Source: Inia geoffrensis (lineage: Eukaryota; Chordata; Mammalia; Artiodactyla; Iniidae). Taken from it: DNA of 64,000 bases. Position 1 is the stretch's first letter. Every line of letters starts with the position of its first letter. Under the pieces are notes generated by a model. The model ran no database searches, was not told the DNA's origin, and saw only the letters and a list, made by a program, of their open reading frames with translations. Where the stretch lies: assembly GCA_036417435.1 (NCBI GenBank), contig CM070899.1, positions 69,477,001 to 69,541,000 of the forward strand. Reading direction: 5' to 3'. Positions 12,560 through 23,260 of the stretch are shown here, piece by piece. The translations under genes and the position numbers were made by a program.

Positions 12560-13507
12560 CTCCATAGCCATCTTTGCAGTATTTGATAGTGGTTTAAAAA
12601 CTGTTCAATTTGGACATCACTTCTTCCTTAGCCTCCATTGAACTCCTGCCTTCTCTTTGACCATGGCTCTTCCATCCCTTAGAGGACCTCCAAATGGCCT
12701 CTTTACTCTTTCTGTTGGTGACCTTTTCACTCCCATGCCTTTAGGAACTACCTGTGTGGTGGGTGACTTCTCCAGTCCTGAAGCACATTTCTAACCACTT
12801 GCTGATATTTCCGCTTGGCTATCCCACTGGCGCTCTTGGCTCAATATATCCAGAACAGAATTCACTGTTCCTCTTCCTCAGCTCACACCTGTTGGTCATC
12901 TGCCATCACTAATGGTGCCAGCTGGTTTCCAGTCAGTTGTAAGGGTTCAGTGTCACCACTGACTGCTTTGCTCAGTAACTTCTCATTGCATAAGTTGTCA
13001 GGTCTGTAGCACGCATTTGTTTTTCTCTTTGCTTCCACTGCTAGAATCCCTGTAACTCCTTCTGGCTAGTGTCCTTGCCCCTCTGCAGTCCATCTTCTCT
13101 GCAGACCATTGACATTATTAATCTTCCAAAAACCTGGCCATGATCTGATACCACCTCAGCTCCAAGGCTTCCGTTTCCTCCCTGTTCACTGTCTGCTGAA
13201 TACAGCTTCCCTAAGCAAATGTCCAATCCACACAAGTCCTGACTCACCTTCCACATTTTCCCTGGCACACTTCTGTACATCCCCTTTGGGTATTCCATGA
13301 TCCAATCAAACGGAATGGCTATGCTCTAAACTGCCCTTTGCTTTTCTGATTCTGGGCATTTCTTTCTGCCTGGAATACCTGCCTCTTTCTAGCTTTGCCT
13401 CTCACGTTTTATATTTACCCGTCAAGATCCACCTGAGATCCCAAACTCTGCATGAAGTTCTCCCTCTTCTGTTACAGTATTTGTCACATTCTACCTAGTG
13501 TAATTTT
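12560..13507 (+). mobile_element. L2 LINE 3' region, left part (interrupted by a SINE)
   Basis: L2-like sequence includes TCTCTGCAGACCATTGAC, TTCTGCCTGGAATACCTGCCTC, CCGTCAAGATCCACCTGAGA and GAAGTTCTCCCTCTTC. It is cut at CTACCTAGTGTAATTTT (13491-13507) by the SINE at 13508-13825 and resumes afterwards. No intact frame remains. Confidence 0.7.
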
Positions 13508-13825
13508 TTTTTTTTTAAAGAAGATGTTAGGGGTAGGAGTTTATTAATTAATTAATTTATTTTTGGCTGTGTTGGGTCTTCGTTTCTGTGCGAGGGCTTT
13601 CTCTAGTTGTGGCGAGCGGGGGCCCCTCTTCATCGCGGTGCGCGGGCCTCTCACTGTCTCGGCCTCTCTTATTGCAGAGCATAGGCTCCAGACGTGCAGT
13701 CTCAGTAGTTGTGGCTCACGGGCCTAGTTGCTCCGCGGCATGTGGGATCCTCCCAGACCAGGGCTTAACCCGTGTCCCCTGCATTAGCAGGAAGACTCCC
13801 AACCACTGCGCCACCAGGGAAGCCC
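13508..13825 (-). mobile_element. CHR-type SINE inserted in an L2
   Basis: Reverse complement of a CHR SINE: poly(T)-rich left end, GGCTGTGTTGGGTCTTCG, GTTGTGGCTCACGGGCC, and the head at the right end (CACTGCGCCACCAGGGAAGCC). The 17-bp perfect target duplication CTACCTAGTGTAATTTT lies at 13491-13507 and 13826-13842, showing a relatively young insertion. Confidence 0.96.
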
Positions 13826-13995
13826 CTACCTAGTGTAATTTTATGCACATTTTATGTCTTCTACTAGACCATGAGCACCTGAACCATATTTTACTTCTCC
13901 TCTGTTAATATCCCCACCTCTCCTTTCCTGCCCACTTCCTAGCACTATGTCTTCTGTATAGTTGCTGTTCAGCAAATGTTTCTTGAATCAGTAAT
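13826..13995 (+). mobile_element. L2 LINE 3' end, right part
   Basis: Continues the L2 after the SINE: TCTTCTACTAGACCATGAGCACCTG, CTTCCTAGCACTATG, and TGTTCAGCAAATGTTTCTTGAATCAG, the decayed L2 tail. Confidence 0.7.
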
Positions 13996-13999
13996 GCAG

Positions 14000-15480
14000 T
14001 GAGAAACATAAAGCCATTTCATTTTAAGCAAGGGAGGGGTAGTGATGAAAATGGTATTGGAGGAAGATTAGTCTGATACTAATTACATGCGGGATCTGAG
14101 CTATGTTTTCAGAATATTTGAAACTTAAAAAGTTAAGTAAAATTACTTTATTGAGACCCTGAATCCAATTTATCCTTTCAGGCATAGTGAAGGCCTAGAA
14201 AAAGCCTTTGAGATGGAGGTTAAAGGAAATTTCTCTAATTTGTACCTTTTCTCCTACTGATATGCATAATTCAGTATCTCCACTTTAACCAATGCTAAAT
14301 AAATAAGTGCATAATAATTACCAAACCTTGTTGATATTCTCAGACATGACATTCACATTTTAGATGACCTAGTATGATAGAGCACCCGAAGTCAAATCTC
14401 ATACCTAAATTCTTAATTACATGAATACTCACACACACAGACACACTACTTTATAATCAGTGGGTATCAAATTATGCACTGTGATCCGTGGTCATTTTGC
14501 TAGTTTTTACTTTCCATTTGTTCATTATCTTTAGTTTTTGCCATGGAAAATGTCATTGGTAGTGTAATTGAGAATTACATCTATACTCAGCAGTTTTGAA
14601 AGCTTAACTGCTCATTTTCTCAGCGTCCTCTTAGTGTTATTGGCTTGAACTGATCCTTCTGGAAGAATTTCACCATTATGTGACTTCTTGAATATAATTT
14701 GTGCCACCTTGCAGGTTTAGAATCAAAATCACAGAATCAAAACCATGGTCCATGAGGGCAAGTTTTGGCTCTACCCAAAGGACAATGTAACTATGACAAA
14801 AGGGGGAAACATCTCTCAGAGATATTATTTTTTCTTATTTTACTTAAAGATATTAAAGTATATAATTACTTGACGTGTCTAAGTGCCCTCCTAATAATTT
14901 CAGTGTGATAAGTCCCTGCTTACTTCACCATACTCAGAATGCAATGGAGAATAATGCCTGTCAGAATGACTTTTCGAATACGCACTGAATGGGGACATGA
15001 GGAGGGCAGGGGTGGTCCTCTGTGGACATTGTAGCAGTGACACAGACAGCTTATTCACCTTTCCCTTCCCCCAGTGTAAAAGTATTACCCATCTCTTTTA
15101 TGGACACATGTAAATATAATTAATTTATGATTACTCAGAAACAGAGCGAATTTTCCAGGATACTAGCTTCTTCCCTCTTTTTTTCTTTTTATTGTTGAAC
15201 TTTTTAATTCATCCCATATTCTCATTTTCATGAAAAGACAAAGGATCAGGAAGCAGACTTGAAAGTAACACAGAAAACTGTAAATTTTACTGTGGGAAAA
15301 AATTGAGGGCAGTAGCTAAATAAGGTTTGGGGCTTTTTTTTAATGCATTAGTCTTCCATTTTTGAAAGCAAGAAAATATGAAAGAGAGCAGGCAAGCAAG
15401 AAGTAATACCTTATTTGCAGCAGGAAATTTGTCCCAAAATACCAGTATAGGACTCTACAGAGCTAAACTGAAATACATGG
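14000..15480. other. Unique intronic sequence
   Basis: About 1.5 kb of AT-rich sequence; no gene or confident repeat recognised. Confidence 0.5.
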
Positions 15481-15486
15481 AACAGT

Positions 15487-16015
15487 GCTTCTCTGTATTA
15501 GTTTTCTTTTGCTGCTTTAACAAATTACCACAAACTAATTGGCTTAAAAGAGCATAAATTTCTCTTAGCAGTTCTGCAGATCAGAAGTCCAAATGGGTCT
15601 CACTGGGCTAAAATGAAGGTGTTGACAAGGCTGCATTTCTTTCTGGAGGCTTTAGGGGAGAATATGCTTCCTTGCCATTTCCAGTGTCCAGAGGCTGCCT
15701 GCCTGCAGCACTTGGCCCATGGCCACCCCACCATCTTTAAAGCCAGCAATGATAAATTGAGTCCTTATCATTTTGCATCATTCTGCCTTTGACCCTTCTT
15801 GCTTCTTTCTTCCATATTTAAGGACCATTGTTATTACATTGGGGATTAGATAATCCAAAATAATCTCCCTGTCTAAGATCAGCTGATTAGCAACCTTAAT
15901 TCCAGCTACTACCTTAACTTCTCTGTGCCATTATACATTCACAGGTTTGGGAGATTTAGATGTGAACATCTTTGGGGAAGGGGTGATAACTCTGCTTATC
16001 ACAGTTTTCCTTCTG
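15487..16015 (-). mobile_element. MLT1-type ERVL-MaLR LTR
   Basis: TGTATTAGTTTTCTTTTGCTGC, AACAAATTACCACAAACTAA, GCAGTTCTGCAGATCAGAAGTCC and GGGGATTAGATAATCCAAAATAATC are the reverse complement of the same LTR type seen at 8015-8545. A decayed solitary LTR with no internal genes. Confidence 0.72.
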
Positions 16016-16124
16016 GCTCAAAAAGATTCACATTCATCCCACATCCCAAGATCCTCAAAAGTCATTGTAGAATCAACTCAAAGTCCAAAGCCTCATCAGC
16101 TCCCTCAAAAGCCCCAAATCTCAT

Positions 16125-16300
16125 TGTGTGCATTTGAATCCACTGGTTATCTTGTTAAAAATGTAGATACTGATTCAGTATGTCTGGCAGGGCAGGGATA
16201 GAGGTGAAGGGCATGGATGACTGTGATTCTGTGTTTCTAATAAGCTCCCAGGTGATGTTGTATTGATGCTGTAGATGCATGGACCACATTTACAATAGCA
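16125..16300 (+). mobile_element. MER5-type hAT-Charlie fragment
   Basis: TTATCTTGTTAAAAATGTAGATACTGATTCAG, TGTTTCTAATAAGCTCCCAGGTGATG and TGGACCACATTTACAATAG follow the MER5A order. Strongly diverged. Confidence 0.7.
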
Positions 16301-16424
16301 AAATTTTAACTTCTCTTGTAAAATGCTTGGTGGCTATTCTTAGAAAACTATTCCTGAAATTTGGGTATAGACTTTTAGATTGAATACATAGAGCAGGTCT
16401 TTGACAAACTTTAATACTATGGTA

Positions 16425-16425
<1 letters not shown>

Positions 16426-16465
<40 letters not shown>
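16426..16465 (+). repeat. (CA)n microsatellite
   Basis: About 20 uninterrupted CA units; a purine-rich AGGG/AAGG tract follows at about 16480-16525. Confidence 0.98.
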
Positions 16466-16470
<5 letters not shown>

Positions 16471-16554
16471 TCAAGTGAAGAAAGGAAGAGAGGGAGAGAA
16501 GGAGGGAGGAAGTAAAGAAAAAAAGATTATAAACAACAACAAAAAATAGTTTAT

Positions 16555-16780
16555 ACTTGCTGCATGTTTACTGTTTGCCAGGCACTGTTCTAAGAGCTCA
16601 TTCAAACCTCAAAACCAACTGTGTCTTATTTTTATTCTCAACTCCTTTGTCACATGAGGAAACTGAGGCACAAAGAAATATGTAATTCACCTAAGGTTAC
16701 CTAGCAGATGAGTGATGGAGGGGCCAAAGGTTTATGCCCAGGGCTCTGACCCCAAAGCATGTGCTCTTTGGCTATATCTT
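16555..16780 (+). mobile_element. MIR SINE
   Basis: TTTGCCAGGCACTGTTCTAAGAGCTCATTCAAACCTC, CATGAGGAAACTGAGGCACAAAG, CCTAAGGTTACCTAGCAGATGAG and GCCCAGGGCTCTGACC cover most of the MIR consensus. Confidence 0.9.
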
Positions 16781-17597
16781 AGATCTCTCTTATTTGCTCT
16801 ACTCCCATATTTGCTATAGTGCAATGGATATACCAGCTTCAAATAAGATCAAATTGATGAGGGCAGTAGTTTAAGCCGTAGGCAGCCGCAACAGACTAGA
16901 GAGAATACCATGGAAGGCTGTCCTCACCTCTCACGTGCAAGGTAGGCTGCAAGGAAGACTGGAGAGAAGAGACCACACCCCTGCCTGTAACAGACTTTAA
17001 TCTTCTGAATGTCACACTGGCCAAGAGCAAAGTGTGTATGTTAGAATCCAGAGAGGGGGCTTAGTTGTCCTAGCAGCTAATTAAGGTAGAGATGTCAGGT
17101 AAGGAATAGTACATGTGTGGCCCATGTTCTGCCATCAGCACTTCCTATTCTTGTGGGAGAAGTTCACAGCATTGCCTGTGGAGAGTAGTTGCTGAATTCA
17201 CAGGCAAACACTGACCAGTTGGTAAAGAATGCATGGAAGATTAAAGAATTTTACTCCCCGCTTCATTTCTTTATAGTCTCACCAGGCTTATGTTAAGCTA
17301 GAATATTCTCTCCCATACTTTGAAGAGTAGCGTCAGGCATATAGTTTTGACTCTGTTAGCTCCCATTATTGTCATCACACAATTCAGCTCTGAGTCATGT
17401 ATGTCTTTTGATGTTCTTAAAATTGTTATATAGAATGTTGTTTTATTTCTCCATCTAGCAAATTATGGATGGCAATCACATCTTGCTTTAAATATGCTCC
17501 TTAATACCTTGAAAAATAATGAACCAATGCTAGGTTCTAAGACTTTGTTAATTAAATGACTTTTGGAGACCCATGAAAATCAGTGAGGTCACTCTTA

Positions 17598-17689
17598 AGC
17601 AGTGATTCTCACCCTGAGCACTCATGAGAGTTAATATATATATATTAATTATAATGTATAATTATATTAATTATATATTAATTATATAA

Positions 17690-17730
<41 letters not shown>

Positions 17731-17850
17731 TCTAACCCAGAACAATTCAATCAGATTTTCTAGAGGTCAGGTCCAAAGCTTTCCATTGGTTTAAAGCTTC
17801 CCAGGTGATTTTAATGCACAGCCAAGGTCAAGAATTTCTGCACTAGATAA
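17598..17850 (+). mobile_element. hAT-type (MER5-like) relic split by an AT repeat
   Basis: The left part reads AGCAGTGATTCTCACCCTGAGCACTCATGAGAG. The right part reads CCCAGAACAATTCAATCAGATTTTCTAGAGGTCAGGTC then CTTCCCAGGTGATTTTAATGCACAGCCAAGG. A 98-bp AT-only stretch (17631-17728) interrupts it. Confidence 0.6.
17631..17728. repeat. AT-only palindromic microsatellite
   Basis: Ninety-eight bases that are almost wholly A/T, starting with short palindromes (TTAATATATATATATTAA) and ending in a pure (TA)n run of about 32 bases. Confidence 0.95.
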
Positions 17851-19265
17851 CAGGCAATTTGTGAGAAGGAGGCATAGGGAGGTTTAGGAAAGGCCAACTG
17901 CTTTGGCAATTGAATAGGAAATATGTATTGGTTTTTGTTTCTTCTTAAGGCGTGAAGAGGCTGGAAGGAGAGAGAGGTGATGAATGTCTCAGCACTGCTC
18001 TGGGCTTATTCTAGGTGCCAGAGGGCTGCTTATGGGTTTCCACAGCAGAAATATCATTACATGGCTGCAATCCAAGGAAATTTCCTCTTCCTCCCATGAC
18101 CCGATGGAATCACTGTGGACTTCTGCTGCCCTTTAATGCCAATTACTGTGGATAAGAGAAGCTTAAATATATGATATGCCTTTGGAATTCTAAGTGAGGG
18201 AAGAAGTCCCTGCACAATTACTTTCTCTTTTTCATCCTTTTCTTTGTCAGCTTCCATCAGGCTGGACTCTGCCCCTCTACTCCCTCTCACAAAAGTCTCC
18301 AACTGACTTGATGTTAAAAAATATGCAGGTGTGTTCTCAGGCCACACAACTCACCCTTCTCCCAAAGCTGTCATCTTTACTTGCCTGTGACACAGGGCGC
18401 TTCTGTCACCCCTCTGCCCTGTGTTTCTACTTCTGACAATCCCTCCATCTGGTTCCTTCTTAGCTCTCAAGCCTCAAATCTTAACTCTTTACTTCTTACT
18501 TCTCAAAAGGCTCATGTAGTCTCAAATTATTCAGCAGGTGTTTTGGGAAATTATTTCTCGAACCCCTATCCTTCACCTTGGCTTCACTGTGCATTTTCTT
18601 CTACTGATGTGGTTTTCGCACTTAAATGTCTCAGTCCCTCAGCTATGGATCTAAAATACAGGCTTTCCCTTCAAACCTTCCTCTCTTTTTCTGTTTCTTT
18701 CAGGGGTACCAATATTTTGTTTCATTAATGCCAGAACAAGTCAAATTAAAACAACTTCAAAAATAAACAAGCAAAACAAACACAACAGATTGAGTCATAT
18801 TTGCCTTCCGATTTTTTCGTAACAGTGTACTATAGGTTTTTCCTTTCTTCTATATTCCCACTTCTCCTTTCTTAGTCTAAGGCCCCCAGGGTTCATAATG
18901 CTCTCTAAAGCATGTCTTTTTGTATCTCCCTGGAAATGCTCCTGAACATACTTGACTCATCTCACCAAAACACAGACACTTCTCTATTTAATCCACCTAC
19001 CTGGGAAAGGGATCATAAGGCAGCTTCAGAGGTAATGGTGATTTTTCTTTTTCTTCAATTCGATGGACATTACAATGGCTGTTTATTATTACTCTTTAAA
19101 CTACACATATGTTACCTATGCTCTTTTGTGTATGTGATACTTTTAACTAAAATGAATTACAGTCACTTTTTTTTAAAAAGTTCAAACTATGTCTCATTGT
19201 ATTCTAGAGCCTAAGCTTGAAATACCAGAGTTGGCCATCAACTAATCTCAAATAAACTGTCCGCT
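17851..19265. other. Intronic sequence, possibly old unclassified repeat
   Basis: Pyrimidine-rich stretches at about 18230-18720 and 18840-19000 read like an old decayed LINE or LTR interior, but I cannot assign a family. Open frames (18381-18728, 18912-19214) have no protein signature. Confidence 0.35.
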
Positions 19266-19269
19266 TTCT

Positions 19270-19640
19270 CACTGCTTGGCGATAGTAATCTTCCCTTCCG
19301 GTCACGTTAATTCCTTCAGTATCCCTCACTTCCCACATGTGTTTCCTCTTCTGAACCTTATTCCCACTGTTTTTCTATCCGAGAAATTCCGTTCCTTCTT
19401 CCTTCCAAGATTGATATTTTCCTTCATCTTTCATAGCACATCTTTCTGTACACTCTCCCTTCTCCTTGCCTGGAACCCTTCCTGATCGTCAAATCTCCAA
19501 ATCTATGTTTGGTTACATGCTGTGTTATATAGTCTAACTGACCTAGTTTGTTTGTTTTTTAGTATATTTATCACCTTTCCTCAGTTAGAATATAAAATCC
19601 TAGAGGGCTGACCATGAATCTTATGCTACTTTGTTTTAAA
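19270..19640 (+). mobile_element. Possible L2 LINE fragment
   Basis: CTCTCCCTTCTCCTTGCCTGGAACCCTTCC, followed by ATATAAAATCCTAGAGGGCTGACCATG near 19590-19620, resembles the L2 3' region (the 'CCTGGAA' and 'AGAGGGC' landmarks). Divergence is high. Confidence 0.4.
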
Positions 19641-20204
19641 TATGCTGGAGTAGGCTGTTTTTGTTTGGTCTAATCATGTCGAGTGTCGAAATAATTTGGA
19701 GAATGTTACCGTAAATGTTGAGCGAGCCAAAAAATGTTGAAGGCCAGATACAGTCTTTAAGTGTCAAAAACAATGGCCTTTGAAAATGAATTCAGAGCTT
19801 TACCAAGTGTAATAATCCTGCAGGCAAAATCACCTTTTGGAACATTTTGTTCAGAGTCACTTGTGCTAATGTTATGTTTATCGCACACTTTAGGAAGATG
19901 GGCTAACATTGCCATATGGTACATGTTTATTCTCTGCTTATCATCAAATCAGTTTTCTTCCATTTTAAATTTCCATTTTTAGGTTCATTTCTTCAGCTTT
20001 TTTGATAAAAATGGCACATGACTTGGTTTCTGAATTTTGTATTATTTCTCTTTATCATTTTCATCTAGGAAAATTACTTAAAAGTGTCCAGGAAAATGAC
20101 TGCATTCTCTCCTGCCATGTGGCCTTCTGATTAACAGGAAGCTTTTAATAATGGTTGAAGCTTTTAACTCACCTAAAGCTGAAAGTTGATGTACAAATTG
20201 TCCT

Positions 20205-20310
20205 TTGTTTTTAATGTTTGTCCTAATGCTTACTTATCATCATTTCGAATAATGTTTGTTTTAATGCTTATTATCATTTCAAGTATCATTTCAAATAATA
20301 TCTTATGATT
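20205..20310 (+). repeat. Short imperfect tandem duplication
   Basis: AATGTTTGTCCTAATGCTTAC...TCATTTCGAAT is followed at once by AATGTTTGTTTTAATGCTTAT...TCATTTCAAGT and a third partial ATCATTTCAAAT. About 38-bp units, diverged. Confidence 0.7.
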
Positions 20311-20529
20311 TGAGATGAGGATTATCATGTTAAATGTATGCTAATTGTGTTGTGACCCAAATATTCACAGTTTATTAATTTAAATCTGACCGTTTATGTT
20401 AAAATTCATTATTTTTATAAGACATACAATTAAAATCAATTATTGAAATACATTTTAAAAGTAAGGATTATCCACTGTATGATTCTGGTTCTAAGAAATT
20501 ATTGAAGTGTCCTCTTTACTCCCTGGTAA

Positions 20530-20533
<4 letters not shown>

Positions 20534-20579
<46 letters not shown>
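20534..20579 (+). repeat. (CA)n microsatellite
   Basis: About 23 uninterrupted CA units preceded by CAT. Confidence 0.98.
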
Positions 20580-20581
<2 letters not shown>

Positions 20582-20675
20582 TTTGATAGAAAATGAAATT
20601 TGCTCAAGATGTACAAAGTACCCAAATTTTCCCTCAAAAAAAAAAAACAAAACCCACATTGTGTAGGCAATTTTT

Positions 20676-20986
20676 ATTCATTATTTTTGGCTGTGTCGAG
20701 TCTTCATTGATGTGCATGGCCTTTCCCTAGTTGTGGTGAGTGCAGGCTTCTCTTGTTGCGGTGGCTTCTCTTGTTGCAGAGCATGGGCCCTAGGCACACG
20801 GGCTTCAGTAGTTGTGGCACACGGGCTCAGCATTTGTGGCTCGCGGGCTCTAGAGCGCAGACTCAGTAGTTGTGGTGCACGGCTTAGTTGCCCTGAGGCG
20901 TGTGGGATCTTTCCAGACCAGGGCTCAAACCCATGTCCCCTGCATTGGCAGGTGGACTCTTAACCACTGTGCCACCAGAGAAGTCC
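20676..20986 (-). mobile_element. CHR-type SINE (long variant), left of a pair
   Basis: Reverse-strand long CHR variant with repeated GTTGTGG-containing units (TTCAGTAGTTGTGGCACACGGG, CTCAGTAGTTGTGGTGCACGG) and the head at right (CACTGTGCCACCAGAGAAGTCC). It lies directly left of another reverse SINE. A flanking duplication appears to enclose both elements (see findings). Confidence 0.92.
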
Positions 20987-20999
20987 TAACTAATCTTTT

Positions 21000-21335
21000 T
21001 ATTGTATTTTTATAAATTTATTTATGTATTTATTTCTGGCTGCGCTGGGTTTTTGTTGCTGTGCGTGGGCTTCCTGTAGTTGCAGCGAGTGGGGGCTACT
21101 CTTCGTTGCGGTACATGAGCTTCTCATTGCGGTGGCTTCTCTTGTTGCACAGCACGGGCTGTAGGCGTGTGGGCTTCAGTACTTGTGGCTCATGGGCCCT
21201 AGACCGCGGGACCAGTAGTTGTGGCACACGGGCTTAGTTGCTTCGTGGCATGTGGGATCTTCCCAGATCAGGGCTCGAACCTGTGTCCCCTGCATTGGTA
21301 GGTGGATTCTTACCACTGTGTCACCAGGGAAGCCC
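21000..21335 (-). mobile_element. CHR-type SINE (long variant), right of a pair
   Basis: T-rich left end, GGCTGCGCTGGGTTTTTGTTGCTG, GCTTCTCATTGCGGTGGC, and head CACTGTGTCACCAGGGAAGCCC at right. The sequence right after it (TGTAGTCAATTTT, 21337-21349) matches TGTAGGCAATTTT at 20661-20673, left of the neighbouring SINE. Confidence 0.93.
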
Positions 21336-21494
21336 ATGTAGTCAATTTTAAGTGAGATTTCTGTCAAGCACTCAAGCAGAAACTGTTTCAGAATACATAA
21401 AAGTTGAATATCTTGTCCAATACGTTATCTAAATCTAGCAAAATTTTAATACTGAGACCTCGAAAAGAAAGTATACAAAAGAAAGGGAAATTGC

Positions 21495-21843
21495 AATGGA
21501 TTGAATGTCTTTGTCCCCCCAAATTCATGTTGAAATCCTAACCCCCAAGTGATAGTATCAGGAGGCAGAGCCTTTGGGAGGTGATTGGGTCAAGAGGACC
21601 CCACCCTCATGGCTTTAGTGCCCTTTTAAAGAGAACCCAGAGGGCAGAGCAAGAGCACCCTCCCCCCTGCTGTGTGAGGTAAGAGAGAAAGAAAGTCATC
21701 TTTCAACCAGGAAACAGGTCTTCGCCAGACACCAAATCTACTGGAGCCTTTATCTTGGGCTTCTGAGCCTCTAGAACTATTGTTTGTAAGCTCCACAGTC
21801 TGTAGCATTTTGTTATAGCATCCCAAATGGACTGAGACAGAAA
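21495..21843 (+). mobile_element. MLT1A-like MaLR LTR
   Basis: TGCAATGGATTGAATGTCTTTGTCCCCCCAAATTCATGTTGAAATCCTAACCCCC and CCTTTGGGAGGTGATTGGGTCA match the MLT1A start. The element ends at ATTTTGTTATAGCATCCCAAATGGACTGAGACA. It is an almost complete solitary LTR of about 350 bp with no retroviral genes. Confidence 0.88.
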
Positions 21844-21884
21844 GAAGACTGTAGACCATATGCACTAATGGAATGGTTAATGTT

Positions 21885-22015
21885 TTTGAGTGTTTGCCAT
21901 TCACTAGGCACTATGATAAGCCTTTTTCAGAGGTGTAGAGACATTAAGTAATTTGCCAGGAGTCGCCAAATTACTTAGTAGTAAAATTGTACATAAAACC
22001 CAGGAATATCTGAAA
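21885..22015 (+). mobile_element. MIR fragment
   Basis: CATTCACTAGGCACTATGATAAGCC and GACATTAAGTAATTTGCCAGGAGTCGCC resemble a diverged MIR core. Confidence 0.55.
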
Positions 22016-22494
22016 ACAGAACTCATTAATCAGGCAAAATGCAGTATTATTTTTGCTTCCTGGATACAAAATTTTAAATAAACTGTTGGGAAAAATAGAG
22101 TCCATAAGAAATCAAAAGAATAATACAAAATAGTCAAGGAAGTTTATTCTAAGAATGAAAAGATGATTTGGCATTGTTAGTAAATTAATTCATTGTCATG
22201 AATTTTATTACTCTTTTAAAGTAATAAGGAATAGCTAACTCACGTCAACAGCATCATATGAGGTATAGTACGATCAAGCTTAAGAAGAAAAGAGCCGTCT
22301 TTACTGGAATTCAGCGTTGTTCAGGAAATTCTTAGCAAATGCGATAATGCCACGAAAAGAAATGAATTGGAAATATTGGAAAGGAATAGCCAAAGTGATA
22401 TTTACTTGCAGTTGATATGATGACTTGGAAAAATCCATATAGAAGTCTGGATTGAAACTGATCTAAATTATTCTCCAGAACTTCTCTGTTATTA

Positions 22495-22670
22495 GTTTGT
22501 AGCCTAATTTGTCCGCAAAATCTTAATCTCTTCATCTATAAAATGATGGTAATAATAGCACTTATTTTGTGAATTTGGGAGATTAAATGAAATAAATAAT
22601 ATATTGCTTTTAGCATGGAACCTGAGTAAAAGTAAGTGCTCAATAAATGTTAGCCTATTATTACTAAGTG
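22495..22670 (+). mobile_element. MIR fragment
   Basis: CTTAATCTCTTCATCTATAAAATGATGG and GGGAGATTAAATGAAATAA, then AAGTGCTCAATAAATGTTAGC, are the MIR 3' half. Confidence 0.8.
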
Positions 22671-22794
22671 CAATACTTATAAAACTTGAGAATAAAAATG
22701 AAACGTAAGCTTAGAAAATACATGTAGAAAAATCACTCTGTGTTTTATGTGCCAGCTACAAGATCCTTTTACTTTGCTAAATGCTCTCTCTAGA

Positions 22795-23045
22795 GCAGTG
22801 CTGTTCAATACAGTTTTCTGCAATCATGGAAATGTTCCATGCTTTCCAATATACTGGGTTGGCCCAAAGGTTCGTTTGGGGTTTTCAAAACCCGAATGAA
22901 CTTTTGGGCCAACCCAATAGCCACTGGTCACCTGTGACTATTGAGAACTTGATATGTAGCTACTGTGTCTGAATTTTTAATTTTATTAAATTTGAACAAA
23001 TTTAAATTGGAATAACAACATGTGGCTGGCGGCTACCATACTGGA
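22795..23045 (+). mobile_element. hAT-type DNA transposon relic (MER3-like), hit by a mariner MITE
   Basis: AGCAGTGCTGTTCAATACAG and GAAATGTTCC lie to the left. To the right are GCCACTGGTCACCTGTGACTATTGAG and TGTGGCTGGCGGCTACCATACTGG. This is the pattern of a non-autonomous hAT element with inverted ends (GCTGTTCAATA versus CATACTGG...). The mariner-type palindrome at 22854-22917 interrupts it. Confidence 0.6.
22854..22917. mobile_element. Mariner-type MITE palindrome, miR-2284/2285-like hairpin
   Basis: CTGGGTTGGCCCAAAGGTTC...GGGGTTTT is followed after one base by AAAACCCGAATGAACTTTTGGGCCAACCCAA. The two ~31-bp arms are near-perfect inverted repeats, flanked by TA on both sides (22852-22853, 22918-22919), the mariner target duplication. 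The same palindrome family gives rise to the ruminant miR-2284/2285 hairpins (AAAACC.GAA.GAACTTTT core), which is established for cattle. Expression here is not shown. Confidence 0.88.
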
Positions 23046-23109
23046 AATTAAAGCTCGAGAGGATCTCATAAATTCATATGGTTTTAATTACTGTTGTTAT
23101 GTTGTCGAT

Positions 23110-23260
23110 TGCCAAATTAACCCTTCAGCCCACACCTCACTCTAAACCTCATTGTGTATCCATTTGCCTACTCCTCACCTACCTCTGCTTGTATTTCTCC
23201 GGTTTTCTCAGTTGCACCTTGCTCTTAGCAGATCCAAAATTGAACTCAGGAATTGATCCC
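23110..23260 (+). mobile_element. L2 LINE fragment
   Basis: TATCCATTTGCCTACTCCTCACC and AGATCCAAAATTGAACTCAGG correspond to the L2 stretch around 'TCCAAAACTGAACTC'. Short and diverged. The following 23300-23600 (GTTCCTTGCAGTTGGTGGC, CTGGAGGAAAACC) also looks like an old repeat that I cannot name. Confidence 0.5.

Noticed and set aside
16426..20579. CA repeats as a CRISPR-like array
   Set aside because: They are simple dinucleotide microsatellites with no spacers, in mammalian DNA.
8015..21843. The three MaLR LTRs as parts of one endogenous retrovirus
   Set aside because: They lie in different orientations and are separated by unrelated unique sequence; no gag/pol remnants are seen between them. 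They are independent solitary LTRs.
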